Below, piece by piece: positions 11,393 through 21,522 of a DNA stretch of 64,000 nt. The stretch is from Aurantiochytrium sp. KH105 (Eukaryota > Sar > Bigyra > Thraustochytrida > Thraustochytriidae). The stretch is taken from assembly GCA_003116975.1 (NCBI GenBank), contig BGKB01000143.1:124001-188000 (forward strand). Reading direction: 5' to 3'. Each line of letters starts with the position of its first letter. Positions within the stretch are counted from its first letter, which is position 1. The translations under genes were made by a program, and so were the position numbers. The notes beneath the pieces are model-generated. The model was not told the DNA's origin, ran no database searches, and saw only the letters and a program-made list of their open reading frames with translations.

Positions 11393-11800
11393 AAGAAGGA
11401 AAGAAGCGGGACGGACAGCCTCCGTCGCCTCCGGCGCCTCCTGTCCCGCAGATTGCTGCTTCCGACTGACTCTTCCTTCTTCCCGCGGACACACTTGCGC
11501 CGCACCGCCTGCACGCGCCGCCCCGTGCTAGAACAGAACGGTTCCGCTCGCCAAGCATAGTCCCGCGTTCTTTTCGCGCGCCGGCGCCGGCCGGTCCGTC
11601 GTTGCCAGCAGGAAGATAGGTGCCGGGCCACCAGAGGCGGCGGGAGGGGGAGGGAAGCAGGGGGGGGGGGGAGGGGGACGGGCCGGCTGCGGGGCCAGGC
11701 GAAGGCGCGCCACCTTTCTTTCTTTCTCCCGCGCCCGTCACCGCTTCGCGATGCGCCGGCCTTTGCTTGCGCAGAGCCAGTGCGGCGCGCCGTGCCGACC

Positions 11801-11838
11801 AGGCTTGGCTTGACTTGGCTTGGCTTGGCTTGGCTTGT
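11801..11838. repeat. (TTGGC)n pentanucleotide repeat
   Basis: An array of TTGGC units with one TTGAC variant. A G-run of about eleven bases lies nearby at about 11660-11672. Confidence 0.85.
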
Positions 11839-12942
11839 TTTCTTGGCGCGCTGCGCTCGCGTCCGCCCACCCGCCCGCCTGCTTGCTTGGTCGAGCTGGC
11901 TGGTGGGCTGCCTTGCTGGCAGCGGCGCGCGTCTCCCACCATCATGATTGGCTTCTTGGAGCCGTCGAGGACTCTGGGTCGCCCGTCCTCTGCACTACGG
12001 CAAGTAAAAAGGCAAGGCAAGACTGGAGTGGCGGCGACGCAAATCCAGTCCGAACCCGGATCCGAATCCGCGCGCCGCTCCCGCCGCCGGCGTTTGATGA
12101 GGGCCCGCTTGATCGATCGATCGATAGTTTGCTGACGCTCTGCAGCTTTGGCGGCGAGTTGCCGGACGGCGAGTTGCCTCCTCAATGGATGAGTTTCCGG
12201 GGAGGCGCGAGTATGGGCTACCTGCTGTATGGCGTGAAAGCAGACATCACGCGCGAAGTCGCCTGCTTGCTTGCTTGCATGCCAACTGGTTCGACTTGGC
12301 TTCAAGAGGCCGCGAGGAATCCTCCGGGATCGCCTCGCGCCGCGCGGTGCGCGCTGGTGCCGTCGCGCCCGGCTACATGTATGCAGCGCGTGCCCCGCCA
12401 GTGAATCGATCCGCCGCCGACCGCTCCAGCCCTGCTAGCGACAGCAGCGACAGCGACGTGCAGGTCTTGCCAGCGCGTCTTCTCCACGTGAGCCCAGCTC
12501 CTCGGAGAGGCGACGGACCCGGAGCTTGCGACCTCCCTCGCATGCATCCATCCCATCGCATTGCATCCGTCCCATTGCAAGGTCCTTGCAAGAGCTGCGC
12601 CACCGATCATCGCGGGTGCCACCGATGCGCTGTCGGCCTGGGGCAGCGAGGGGCCGAGGGAAGCGACGCGCAGGGCGCTCGTCCCGCCCAGCCTCGCCTG
12701 GCCTCGCCAGCCTCGCGAGGCAGGCGGCTCGAGGCGTCCCATTCCATTCCATCTCATCATGATCCATCCCATCTGCCACGCAGGCCCCTTTTTTCCAGCC
12801 GAGGTCGCCTGCGCTCTGGCACGTCGGGCCCACAAAAGAAGGCAAGGTCTAAGGAACGATTGGCGGCCAAGTGACGCTCGCAGTTGCCTCGCTCTCGCGG
12901 GCGCCGCAACTTTCAAGTTGCTTGATCGGCCAGTCGCCCTGG

Positions 12943-12986
12943 GCGGGGAGGAAGGAAGGAAGGGAGGAAGGAAGGGAGGGAGGGAG
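12943..12986. repeat. (GGAA)n/(GGGA)n purine microsatellite
   Basis: A G/A-only stretch built of GGAAGGAA and GGGAGGGA units. Confidence 0.8.
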
Positions 12987-13728
12987 CCGTTCGCGAAAAG
13001 AAAACCCTGGCTCGGGCAGCCAAGGGAAGGAAGCAGCGCGCCAGCAACGTAAAGTGCTGCTAGGTGGTTAAAATTATTATAGCCAGGCACCGACCGCGCG
13101 TGCGAAGGAATGCGGTGCAGCAGTTGCAACAGCGAGCGCAGCCTTGAGGAAGGAAGCGCAGTCAGTCCAGGCTTTGGTGACCTCGCCCACCTTCAAGTGC
13201 TGTTGAGCGCTGAATAGCCGGCGCAGCGGGACTTGCTTACAACAACACCAGTGTTCCAGCTGGAGCGGTGGCCACTAGTGCAAGCATCGGGGGCTACGTC
13301 GCCGCTGCAGGTCGCAGGCGCGAGAAGAAAGAAGCTCCTCGCCCGCCACCGCGCGAATTTGATCGATTGAATTGACAAAAGCAGCAGACTATCCATCCGT
13401 CGATACCCATCTATCTACCTGGCAGCTTGATAAAGATGAGCGATGGCAGCACCCACCAACGTCTTCATTGATATGAGCCTTGGCTCGAGCGTGTTTTCCT
13501 GCACAGAGAGCCTGCTAACGTGCTCTCCTGCTTGCACCGCTTGCACAACTGCTTCGCTTGCGGCTCGCTCGAGCCGCATTTTAGCGCAGCTGCACCAGCG
13601 TCGCGAGTGGAGGCTGGAGATGCGCGGTGAATTCTTCGCAGCTCGTTCGCCAACGACAAACTGCGACCCAAACAGCCACATCGACCAACCAACTCAACTA
13701 GTACCCCTGTCGGCAACAACCTCTCGCC

Positions 13729-13755
13729 AACGAACGAACGAACGAACGAACGAAC
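13729..13755. repeat. (CGAA)n microsatellite
   Basis: About six CGAA units. Confidence 0.85.
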
Positions 13756-15912
13756 TGACAAGCAAAGCTCCGGGCGCTCAAGCCCCGAGCGGAAAAAGAA
13801 ACCCGGCCCGCGCGTGCACCGTGTCCACGCCGTCCGTGTCCACGCCCGCAGCTGCGACCTTCAATCGGTCCGCCGATAACGTCTGCAAACTCCCTCCTCT
13901 GCGAGGCCGCAGGCAAGCAGCAGCCAGCAGCACGGGCAGGGTTGGCGCGGGGCGCCACCTCCGATGCGAAGGCTCTCTCGTCAAGCCTCGCGGAAAACGC
14001 ACGGCCGTCTGCGATGGCGCGCCTGCTTCGCGCTGTCCGCTGTAGCCTCAAGCGTCCGTCCATCCACCCATCCATCCTCCGTACTCAAGGGCGCAGAGCA
14101 AGGCATGAAGCAGGAGCCCTATCATCAGAGGCAGGTCGCGAGCCAATCTCGAGAGCCAAGAACGCCTCAAGAAGGCGAGAAAGCAATCGGTCGGTGGCTA
14201 TAGCGCTGCAAAGTTTACAAGAGGTAATGTAAGTTAAGGCGGCCGAGGTGTGGGCCGCGAGATTGTTGTATACTTTACTCAGTTGCATGAGGGGGGAGAG
14301 CTACGCTTTTGGCGAGAGAGCGCACTTGGCTCGTGCAGCAGCAGCCTGCCGCGCGCGTGCGGCCGTGCGCACGCAGCAGCCAGCAGCCAGCCTGCCGGTG
14401 GCCAGCAGCCGCGCCCAAGCCGCCAGTGTAACCCAAGCCAGCCAGCTAGATCCGCCCGCCGTGGTCTCGCTCACGCCTGGCTGTCTGGCAGGCAAGCATC
14501 GACCTGGCTGCTGTTAGTTGTCTCAAGAAGAAAAACCTGCACGTCGTGTTCGTCGCGGGCGTTTCCATTCACCATTCGAAAAAAGCGCGGGCATTGCAGG
14601 ATGCGCGGTGGGCTGGCCGAGCGAGTGACAGGAAGACCGCGACGTGCGCTTCGCATCGCAGCTAGTGCTTGCGCTTGCTGCAGACCTTCCTTTCCGGAGG
14701 CGATCTCACGGGACAGGACGGGCGAGGGAAGCGACCGCGGGGACGGAAGACGAAGAGGCTGGCCGGTCATCGCCACCTCATGATGGACCGAGCAAACAAC
14801 CCAGCCACCAACCACTGCCAACCACCATGGCCAGAGAAAGCATCGTCGCCGCCATCGCCATTCATTCGCACCTCCGACAGTCGCAGCGCCAGAGGTCGCA
14901 GACGCTGGCCCGTCCAGATCACAGGGGCGGGTGACTGCGAGCCACGCCGTGCCGGAGCGAGACGAAAGTCACGGTCCGGAGCGAGACTTTCCCTCAAGTC
15001 AACTCCAGTCAGCTCGAGCGAGCGAGCGAGCGAGCGATGACCGCGCCGCGCTGGCGGAACCACGCTCACCACGCTACGCCTGCCGCGTGATCGTGAGCGT
15101 GGTCGTGACCGTGACCGTCACCGTGACCGCTATCAAGATCCTGAGCGTGATGGTGGCCGCAAGCGGCTGCGTCACGCGGCGCGCCAGCGGCTCGCCAAAA
15201 GTTGCTGGTGCCGTCCGCCAGGCAGGGAGGGACTGGCGCCTGCCACCCACCACCGCGATTCTCGACAAGGTCGAGGACGGAGACAAGAAACGTGGTCGCG
15301 GGGCCGGCCGCAGCCAGCTGAAGCTTGCTGGCTCTGACGGGCGGCGCGAAGCGGCCCGGAAGCGGCCCTGGGCGATAAGTTCGCCTCGCTTCGCCTCGCA
15401 TCGCATCGCCTCGCATCGCTGCGGAGCAGAGTGAGGCACGTGCAGAACGGGGCACGTGCGCGAGATTTTCTTTTTGTGAAAGTGGCGTGCGGCTCAGCTC
15501 GAAAGTTTTGGCTCTCACGGTCTCGAGGCGCCGCTCCCGTATCGTGAACGCCGGCGGTAGGTCGGTCGTCACGGGAGCTCAGGCAGGGAAACGGGCTGGC
15601 GTGGGAACGCGGCGGCGACGCGACCGGCGCGGATCCTCGAGGAAGTCTTTGAGCGCCTTCTCGGATCCCTGCGTGCGGCCAGCTGCTGCTGCAGGTGCAG
15701 GCGTCAGTGAAGGTGCGTGATCGCAGAGCAGCAGCCCATACCACCGCCAGGCGACGCAGTAGAAGTGGGAAGCGCAGCACGAAAGCTGAGCTGAAGGCGG
15801 CATTTCCAAGCAAGCTGTTAGCCTGCTGGAAAAGGTCGGCGCTTGGTTGGTTGCTTGTTCCCCCCGTCCCCGTTTTTTGTTTTGGTTTTTGTTACTTGAA
15901 GCTCGTCGCATT

Positions 15913-16047
15913 ATGGCGGCTAAAATGTCTTGGCGGGCGTATATACAACGTCTCGGCTGGCTTGGCTTTTTTCATCTTGTTGTCAACATCATCCGGAGCA
16001 TTTACTACCCCTGCTGCAAAACCGCGAGCAGCCTTGTATACGCTTGA
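15913..16047 (+). CDS. Possible 44-residue membrane micro-ORF (doubtful)
   Basis: A short ATG frame, 44 codons, lies in a patch visibly more AT-rich than its surroundings, 330 bp upstream of the IQ-motif gene and on the same strand. It starts MAAKMSWRAYIQRLGWLGFF, continues with a hydrophobic stretch HLVVNIIRSIYY and a Cys pair (PCC), and ends SLVYA. One amphipathic or membrane helix with a palmitoylatable Cys pair is conceivable. I recognise no family. It could equally be an upstream ORF in the leader of the IQ gene or chance. No splice sites link it convincingly to anything. Confidence 0.22.
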   Translation: MAAKMSWRAYIQRLGWLGFFHLVVNIIRSIYYPCCKTASSLVYA

Positions 16048-16380
16048 AAAGCTCCTCATTCGACAAAGAGCAAACCACCACCTCATGCATAAAAGGTTGC
16101 TGACAAATAAAACACGTGGTCATCGCGACGCCGCTCAGGGAAAAGCGGTGGCGCGTGTCAGCATTACAATCTTGCTGCGCCTTTCATAAAAAAACAAGAA
16201 CAAGAACAGCTTCAAGAACGGAACGAAACGGAACGAAAAGAACAGGGCCCTATTTTTCTCCCTCAACGGCTACTACGGCGATGATTGTTGCTGCTTGCGC
16301 GACGAGAAGCCAATGGACGGATGCATCGATCGTCCGATTAATTGGTTGATTGATCGATCAATCGATCGATCAATTGGTGG
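16048..16380 (+). promoter_or_regulatory. Presumed promoter/leader of the IQ-motif gene
   Basis: This is mixed-composition DNA with an A-rich patch (ACAAGAACAAGAAC and GGAACGAAACGG units at about 16190-16240). Directly before the ATG is a GATC/GATT-rich segment that is partly self-complementary (16337-16380). No clear TATA box is in a standard position; CATAAAAGG at about 16088 is the nearest resemblance. Confidence 0.35.
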
Positions 16381-18567
16381 ATGGATGCACGGAGACGCGA
16401 CGGCGGCACCGGCGGTATGGCGCCGCAACGAGGTCTACGCGAGGTATGGAACGAGCGGCACTGGCGGGGACTTGAACCGGTGCTCGCCGAAATCAGCGAA
16501 ATCCTGCGCAGCGGGGACGCAGACCTGACAGAATGGCTCAAAATCCAGAGCGAAGACACCGCGACAAACCACAAAGGGAAACAAGATTTCACGTACAAGG
16601 AAACGTGGATGACAAAGGCCGTAGCGCACCTCGAAAGCCGTCTGCGCGACCCTGACGACGACTTTGATGAGGTTTTCGAAACCCTGGAGCGTGCCTTGAG
16701 CAAATCCATCACTCCTACTATCCGTACACAACTCGAGGACGCCATTGCGGGTGTACAAGAACGTCTGGCAGATGATCTCCTGTTTCAACAAGCAGAAGCA
16801 GACCGTACTCGACGCAAGGCGATTCGAAACTATGCCGCGGAGCGTTTTCAGATGGCATGGCGATGCATGCGCTTTCGGCGAGCTGTCGCAAGCTCTCCTT
16901 TTCGGCGATTCCGCTTTGTTGTCCGTCTTTTGCAAGCTCACATTCGCGCGCGACACGCACGAGCTCGTGAAAAACGAGCGCTCGAGCTCTTGCGAAAAAC
17001 CGCTGCCGCCTGTACCATACAAAGAGCGATGCTAGCCGCCAGAGCTCGCGCCTATGAACGCGCAGTCTGCGAATCCAGACTGCGTCAGGCCCAACGCCGG
17101 CAACTCTTTCTCTGTGCACGTCGAATTCAGCGAGCGTGGCATCATCATCAGAGCCTTCGGATCGATGATGCTTCTCGCTTGCAAGCGTGGTGGCGAAAAG
17201 CGTACGCGCAACATTGTCGTCTTAGAGCGCAAAGTGCCTGCAAACTGCAAAACGCGTGGCGTTCCTGGAGGCAAAAAAGGATCCTGGTCGCCTCCAAGCG
17301 ATGCGTCACGTGGTGGAAACTTGAGCTCTGGCGCAGACGGCGACGCTTTGCGGCGAGTGCCATCCAGTCCCACTATAGAGGAATTCTTACTGCGCGAAAA
17401 ATTCGAGCAACACGGAAAGCAGAATGGCGCACTGCACATGAGCTTCGACGGCGACAAGAAGCCGCAAGCACTCTTCAGGCTCATTGGAATAGAATTACTG
17501 CTGCGCGAAGGGATCGTGCAACGCGGAAAGCTCAATTTTGCGCTGCTCAAGAGCTTCGAGATAACGCCGCAAGCACTTGTGCAGCGTGGTGGAGACTCCG
17601 GACACGGTCCAGAAGACAACATGGGGCGGCGCAGTGCATCCAAGCATATTTTCGAATCTATATTGTGTCTCGGCAGCAACGACGTGTTGCGCAGGACAAG
17701 GCAAGGGCTGCAGCGCTTTTGCAGTCATTGTGGCGACGTGAGCATGGAAACCTGCGTGCTTTGCAAAAGGCGGCAGCCTTTGCAGCGGCAGCTCGTATCC
17801 AATGTAATTATCGTGGTTTGCTAGGGCGTCGCCGCGCAAATGATGCCCGAAAAGCCCTTGATAGAAGAACCCGTGCTCGCCGCGAGCGCGAAGCGGCCCT
17901 GAAACTACAGCGCTTTGTACGTGCCAAGCGTTGTGACAAAAGAAACATTGCTCGCGATTACCGTGTCGATCAAAAGCAAAGTGTTCCCGAGACGAGCAGC
18001 CCGCGGCCAGAGGAACAAGAGAAGCATAAAGAGACGCGTCTGCGTGATGACGCAAAGACTTTGCCAATGTCTCGAGCCGGTGGTGGCCGTCTGTACGGGT
18101 CAACCGGGTCGCGAGTAGGAAGTAATGGGACCGAAATGGAAGCGCCGCCCTTCCCCCAGAATCAATTGCGACCACGCATCTACAAGGTACCGGAACGACG
18201 GTCGCGCGTTTTGCCACCCGTACGCAAACCAGTCCGAAAGACAGCGGCTCGCAAGCCCGTGCGACCTTCGCGGCGCGATGACACATATTCGTGGAGTTAC
18301 TCTACGCAGGTGCGCCAGCAGCGTCAGCGTCAGCGCATTCCTCAAGAATCGACAATTTCGCATGAATCTCAGCATTACAGCAATCGAAAGACTCTGTCCC
18401 GAGCTCATGGCCATCTCGGCGACGAACGGAACGAGGAGGCAAGTGTGCGGCTACCGGCTATCCATAAACGTGAAGGTTCTGTTGCGGCTTTGCATTCGCC
18501 AGGTTTCGGGGCTCAAAAACGCTGGAACCCATCATCAACAGGCAAAAAGGTGGTTCTGCCTCTGTAA
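16381..18567 (+). CDS. Multi-IQ-motif protein
   Basis: An intact 728-residue frame; a second in-frame ATG at residue 13 could also serve as start. Residues 15-155 are helical and acidic. From about residue 160 to 540 the chain is very basic and carries eight to ten IQ-like motifs: CTIQRAMLAARARAYERA, ARRIQRAWHHH, SRLQAWWRKAY, CKLQNAWRSWRQKR, SAIQSHYRGILTARK, QCIQAYFRIYIVSR, ARIQCNYRGLLGRRR, LKLQRFVRAKR. IQ motifs bind calmodulin or myosin-light-chain-like EF-hand proteins, usually without calcium. Two neighbouring units (AIQSHYRGILTARKIRATRK and TLQAHWNRITAARRDRATRK) look like a recent tandem duplication. Residues 545-728 are basic, disordered and lack a domain. There is no motor, kinase or GAP domain, so this is a scaffold-type protein, possibly cytoskeletal or flagellar (inference). 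Confidence 0.85.
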   Translation: MDARRRDGGTGGMAPQRGLREVWNERHWRGLEPVLAEISEILRSGDADLTEWLKIQSEDTATNHKGKQDFTYKETWMTKAVAHLESRLRDPDDDFDEVFETLERALSKSITPTIRTQLEDAIAGVQERLADDLLFQQAEADRTRRKAIRNYAAERFQMAWRCMRFRRAVASSPFRRFRFVVRLLQAHIRARHARAREKRALELLRKTAAACTIQRAMLAARARAYERAVCESRLRQAQRRQLFLCARRIQRAWHHHQSLRIDDASRLQAWWRKAYAQHCRLRAQSACKLQNAWRSWRQKRILVASKRCVTWWKLELWRRRRRFAASAIQSHYRGILTARKIRATRKAEWRTAHELRRRQEAASTLQAHWNRITAARRDRATRKAQFCAAQELRDNAASTCAAWWRLRTRSRRQHGAAQCIQAYFRIYIVSRQQRRVAQDKARAAALLQSLWRREHGNLRALQKAAAFAAAARIQCNYRGLLGRRRANDARKALDRRTRARREREAALKLQRFVRAKRCDKRNIARDYRVDQKQSVPETSSPRPEEQEKHKETRLRDDAKTLPMSRAGGGRLYGSTGSRVGSNGTEMEAPPFPQNQLRPRIYKVPERRSRVLPPVRKPVRKTAARKPVRPSRRDDTYSWSYSTQVRQQRQRQRIPQESTISHESQHYSNRKTLSRAHGHLGDERNEEASVRLPAIHKREGSVAALHSPGFGAQKRWNPSSTGKKVVLPL

Positions 18568-19340
18568 AACTCCGCAGCATCGTATCGTGCAAAAAGTGAT
18601 TGCTGCTGCTTTTTCTTCTTTCAAAAATTACTACTACATTTTTTTTTTCGGGTTTGTGTCCACCAAGGCGTCCAGATTCGCCTTGAGAGTCTCTTGTGGG
18701 AAATGGAAATGACGTGAACAGAAAGCAGCACCACAGAAGCGGTAAGGCCGGGGAAGTTTCATGGCAACTACGACGGCCGCTAGTTCATGCGACATGAAGG
18801 TAAGTCTAACAGCGCTCGCGGTATGGACTAGCACGGCCAAGGTATTCAGAATCAGCAAGCTCTAAACAACAACCTCTAGACGAATCTTTAAGGAGGCGAG
18901 AACATCGAGTTCGACAACTGACCCAGGCGATCCCAGCGTACATAGCTTTACTAGCAATCTATTTGACTGTAGTTATTTCAACAGTCTCTCTCTCTCTCAT
19001 AATGAGTGCCTTGACGGTTTCGAATCTCGTCCGAGTTGCAGAAATGAGAACGTAGCATTTTTTCCTCTTAAAGGGAAACGCTAGTGTCCAGCAGATCTTT
19101 CCGCTTTACTTCGTGAGCTCGTCTGGTGCCATGCAGACTCTTGGGAAGTTGCGAAACAAGTTCCTGAACAGCATGGACTTCCATTATATCGCTCAAAATC
19201 TACTTCCTCCTCGTTTCAAGAAGATTTTGTTTTGAAAAGTTTTAGGGAGCCGGCAACAAGTTATGCGAAATCATGCGGTATACATCGTGAGTTTCGTTTG
19301 CGTTTTATACTTTATTTTTTTGGTCTTTCTATCGAGGCCA
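18568..19340. other. Intergenic between convergent genes
   Basis: This 773-bp region holds the 3' ends of the IQ gene (plus) and the AP2 gene (minus). It has lower GC than the coding DNA, T-runs at about 18637-18650 and a short (CT)n at about 18990. A minus-strand frame at 18634-18792 (MSHELAAVVVAMKLPRPYRF...) is protein-like in places but unsupported. Nothing else was seen. Confidence 0.6.
19311..19316 (-). terminator. Poly(A) signal AATAAA for the AP2 gene
   Basis: TTTATT on the plus strand reads AATAAA on the minus strand 24 bp past the AP2-protein stop codon. The position suits a short 3' UTR. Confidence 0.5.
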
Positions 19341-21200
19341 TCACGTGGCCGTGGTCGCAGAGACAACAAGCCCAGCGTCTGCTGCAGCATTCCAAAGAAC
19401 GTCGGCAACCTGTCCAAGTTGCGCACTTTGCAGGCTTGCCACCAAGAAAATGATGAGCTGCTTGAGCGCCGTGAGGAGTTCTTTGTTGGTTTCAAGGGTG
19501 GCCGAATCGAGCCCACTTGTTTCTGGCATAAGCTGAATGAAATGCTGCATGCTGACACCTGCGCGAGCTTGAATGATGGCGGTGTCGATCCCGAGCTGAC
19601 GCACGAGCGCACTGACCATGCCTCGCACACGATCGAGAAGCGTGACACGCGCAGCGTTTTGATACTTGTCAAGAAAAGCTGTGAGAATATTACCGAGAAG
19701 ATCAACCTCATGCGAAGGTGCCAGCGCAATCCGCGTGTCGAGGTACCGTGCCACAAGCGCGGGGTCCACGGGTACATAGTTTGCAACCACTTGGGCTTCG
19801 AGATTTAGGTAGCGAATGCGTTGCAAAGTCATTCGACGACGCATGTCTAGCACATGTGTCGCAATGATGCCTTCCAGTGCTGCGCGATCGGCGTCGTTGG
19901 TGGCGTTGGCGGCAACACCGGCATGAGCAGAAGCAGGAGAGCTCGCCGACGACAAGAGCCCGGGGTGCAGACGCTGCTGCTGCTGCTGCAGCTGGAGCAT
20001 TTCGCCTTGCATAGATTGTGCCTCTTGCGTCTGAGGTGCACTTCGATTTTGCGCCAAGAGCTCATGCAAGCCTGCAAGGCTTTGAAGTCCGGGCACATTT
20101 CCTTGCATGAGTGGAGTCTGCGAGCCCATGGGTGCAGATGTAAGGCCGTTCGGTGAAAGTGCAGCGAGAAGTGCTGCCGGCGAAGAGTGTGTGGGTGTGA
20201 TTGTCCCCGAGCTCGAAGCCGTGGAGAGCGGTTGCGAAGCGAGCAAGCCCCGATGCTGTGCCAAAGAAGAGGCAGACGAGACCGAGAGCGAGGCAGGGGA
20301 GTTTTGCCGCTCTTGCGCAGCAGAGAGGATGGGGCTCAAGTTGAGACCTTGTCCAATCGGTAAGCCGAGCTGAACGGGTCGAGTATTTGGCGACGACGAG
20401 GAAGAAGAAGACGCAGACGACGAGGAAGGTTTGGATGACGACGAGGAGGAGGAGGAGAAGGAGGTTGCTGCCGCCGCCGCTGCCGCTGCTGCTCCAGCGG
20501 ACCGTTTGCGCGCGCGCTTGAGACCCTGACTCTCCTTGTGCTTGGCGATCCAATCGTTTTGAGTGTCCTCGCGGAGCTGGTCAATTTTGTCGGGAAAGTT
20601 GAGTTGGGCCCACGTCCCGTGCACCTGAAGAGCGCGAATATCGTAGGCCCAGGCGGCGTCTGCTTCCTTTTCAAAGTAGCCCAGATATTCGTACTTGCCG
20701 TTGACGGTGATTTGAGCCTTCCAAACGTGGTTCGCTTTGAACCAGCTGACGCCTCTGAATTTGCTCGTACATGAGCTCGGTCGCGAGCGTTTCAGGCCTG
20801 AGCGCCGGGCGCTGGCGCTCGACTTGGCCCCAGAGGCCGACGATCCTTGGCTCGACGTCGAGAGCGCGGACCCGGAGCTGGAGCGTAAATGTTTTTCAGT
20901 TTTTTCGATGTGACTGCTTGCGCTGCCCGACGTCGCTTCAGTCTTGACATCTACGTGGGCCTTTGTTGCCGACACTGATGGTGCGGAGGCTTGAGGTTGT
21001 TTCTGTTTTTCGGTTTGGCCAGTGGACTCGCTCGATTCGGCGTCAGGGGCGTTCTTGTTGTGCTCATTTCCCTCGTTTGCTTTTTCCTTCTTGTGCAGAG
21101 ATTGGTCGTTTTGTTTTGGCGACTCCTGTTGCGATTGTTGCTGCTGTTTACGTGGCGAAGTGGCCTTTTGCAAGTCCGCGAGCTCATTCTTGACCATCAT
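19341..21200 (-). CDS. AP2/ERF-domain DNA-binding protein
   Basis: A 619-residue frame. The start is taken as the tandem ATG at 21200-21195 (MMVKNELADLQ), because the frame upstream of it contains no further ATG. Residues 1-140 are Gln/Lys/Ser-rich and disordered. Residues 145-203 form a single AP2 domain: SKFRGVSWFKANHVWKAQI, then GKYEYLGYFEKEADAAWAYD (the YLG and WAYD signatures) and ending WAQLNFP. AP2 folds bind GC-rich DNA through a three-stranded sheet. Long Ser-, Ala- and Gln-rich linkers (residues 230-440) follow. The C-terminal 160 residues are folded-looking and helical (RAALEGIIATHVLDMRRRMT to the end) and match no family I know. Probably a nuclear transcription factor. AP2 proteins occur in plants, apicomplexans, ciliates and stramenopiles, so this does not by itself imply a plant. 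Confidence 0.87.
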   Translation of the reverse strand: MMVKNELADLQKATSPRKQQQQSQQESPKQNDQSLHKKEKANEGNEHNKNAPDAESSESTGQTEKQKQPQASAPSVSATKAHVDVKTEATSGSASSHIEKTEKHLRSSSGSALSTSSQGSSASGAKSSASARRSGLKRSRPSSCTSKFRGVSWFKANHVWKAQITVNGKYEYLGYFEKEADAAWAYDIRALQVHGTWAQLNFPDKIDQLREDTQNDWIAKHKESQGLKRARKRSAGAAAAAAAAATSFSSSSSSSSKPSSSSASSSSSSSPNTRPVQLGLPIGQGLNLSPILSAAQERQNSPASLSVSSASSLAQHRGLLASQPLSTASSSGTITPTHSSPAALLAALSPNGLTSAPMGSQTPLMQGNVPGLQSLAGLHELLAQNRSAPQTQEAQSMQGEMLQLQQQQQRLHPGLLSSASSPASAHAGVAANATNDADRAALEGIIATHVLDMRRRMTLQRIRYLNLEAQVVANYVPVDPALVARYLDTRIALAPSHEVDLLGNILTAFLDKYQNAARVTLLDRVRGMVSALVRQLGIDTAIIQARAGVSMQHFIQLMPETSGLDSATLETNKELLTALKQLIIFLVASLQSAQLGQVADVLWNAAADAGLVVSATTAT

Positions 21201-21485
21201 AAAGTTGGACGTGAGGAAGGGCAGCGAGAGGAGGCCCGGTCCCAGCACGCCCACGGGTTGGCGCTCCAGCGTGCTGAAGCTGCGTCCGCGGGCTCTGCCC
21301 CGAGGCAAAGCCCACGCGTTCCCGTGCGTCCCGTCCGTCCCTAGCCTCCTTCGCCTTCCTCGCGGCGAAGCGGCTCTTCCTCGGTCACTTGCTTGCTTGC
21401 TTGCTTGGCGAGGCTCGGTTCCCTTGCTCGCTGGAGTTGCAAAATTGCTTGCCCTCGCCCGAGGCCCAGACGCTCCAGGCTAAAC

Positions 21486-21522
21486 GACTGACTGACTGAC
21501 TGACTGACTGACTGACTGACTG
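21486..21522. repeat. (GACT)9 microsatellite
   Basis: A perfect GACT array. (CTTG)n lies nearby at 21388-21406 and GTACGTACGTACGT at about 21575-21590. Confidence 0.92.

Larger units (their letters stand above)
6817..15912. other. Long repeat-rich intergenic tract, no supported gene
   Basis: About 9.1 kb lie between the zinc-finger gene start and the IQ-protein region. The DNA is GC-rich with many A/G- or C/T-only patches and at least ten microsatellites. Long open frames (up to 461 codons on the minus strand at 10920-12305, and 353 codons on the plus strand at 7787-8848) translate to runs such as FFLSFFLS, KKERKKER or RSRSRS. They overlap equally long frames on the other strand, so I do not accept them. 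No tRNA B-box (GGTTCGANNCC) or rRNA-like segment was seen on either strand. The first few hundred bases (6817-7100) are the likely promoter/leader of the zinc-finger gene. Confidence 0.6.

Noticed and set aside
10920-12305. 461-codon minus-strand open frame
   Set aside because: It is made largely of the translated GAAA array (FFLSFFLS) and GC-rich filler, overlaps long frames on the plus strand, and shows no domain.
18634-18792. Minus-strand ORF MSHELAAVVVAMKLPRPYRF...
   Set aside because: Partly protein-like, but short, inside the likely 3' UTR of the IQ gene, with no splice partner and no known family.
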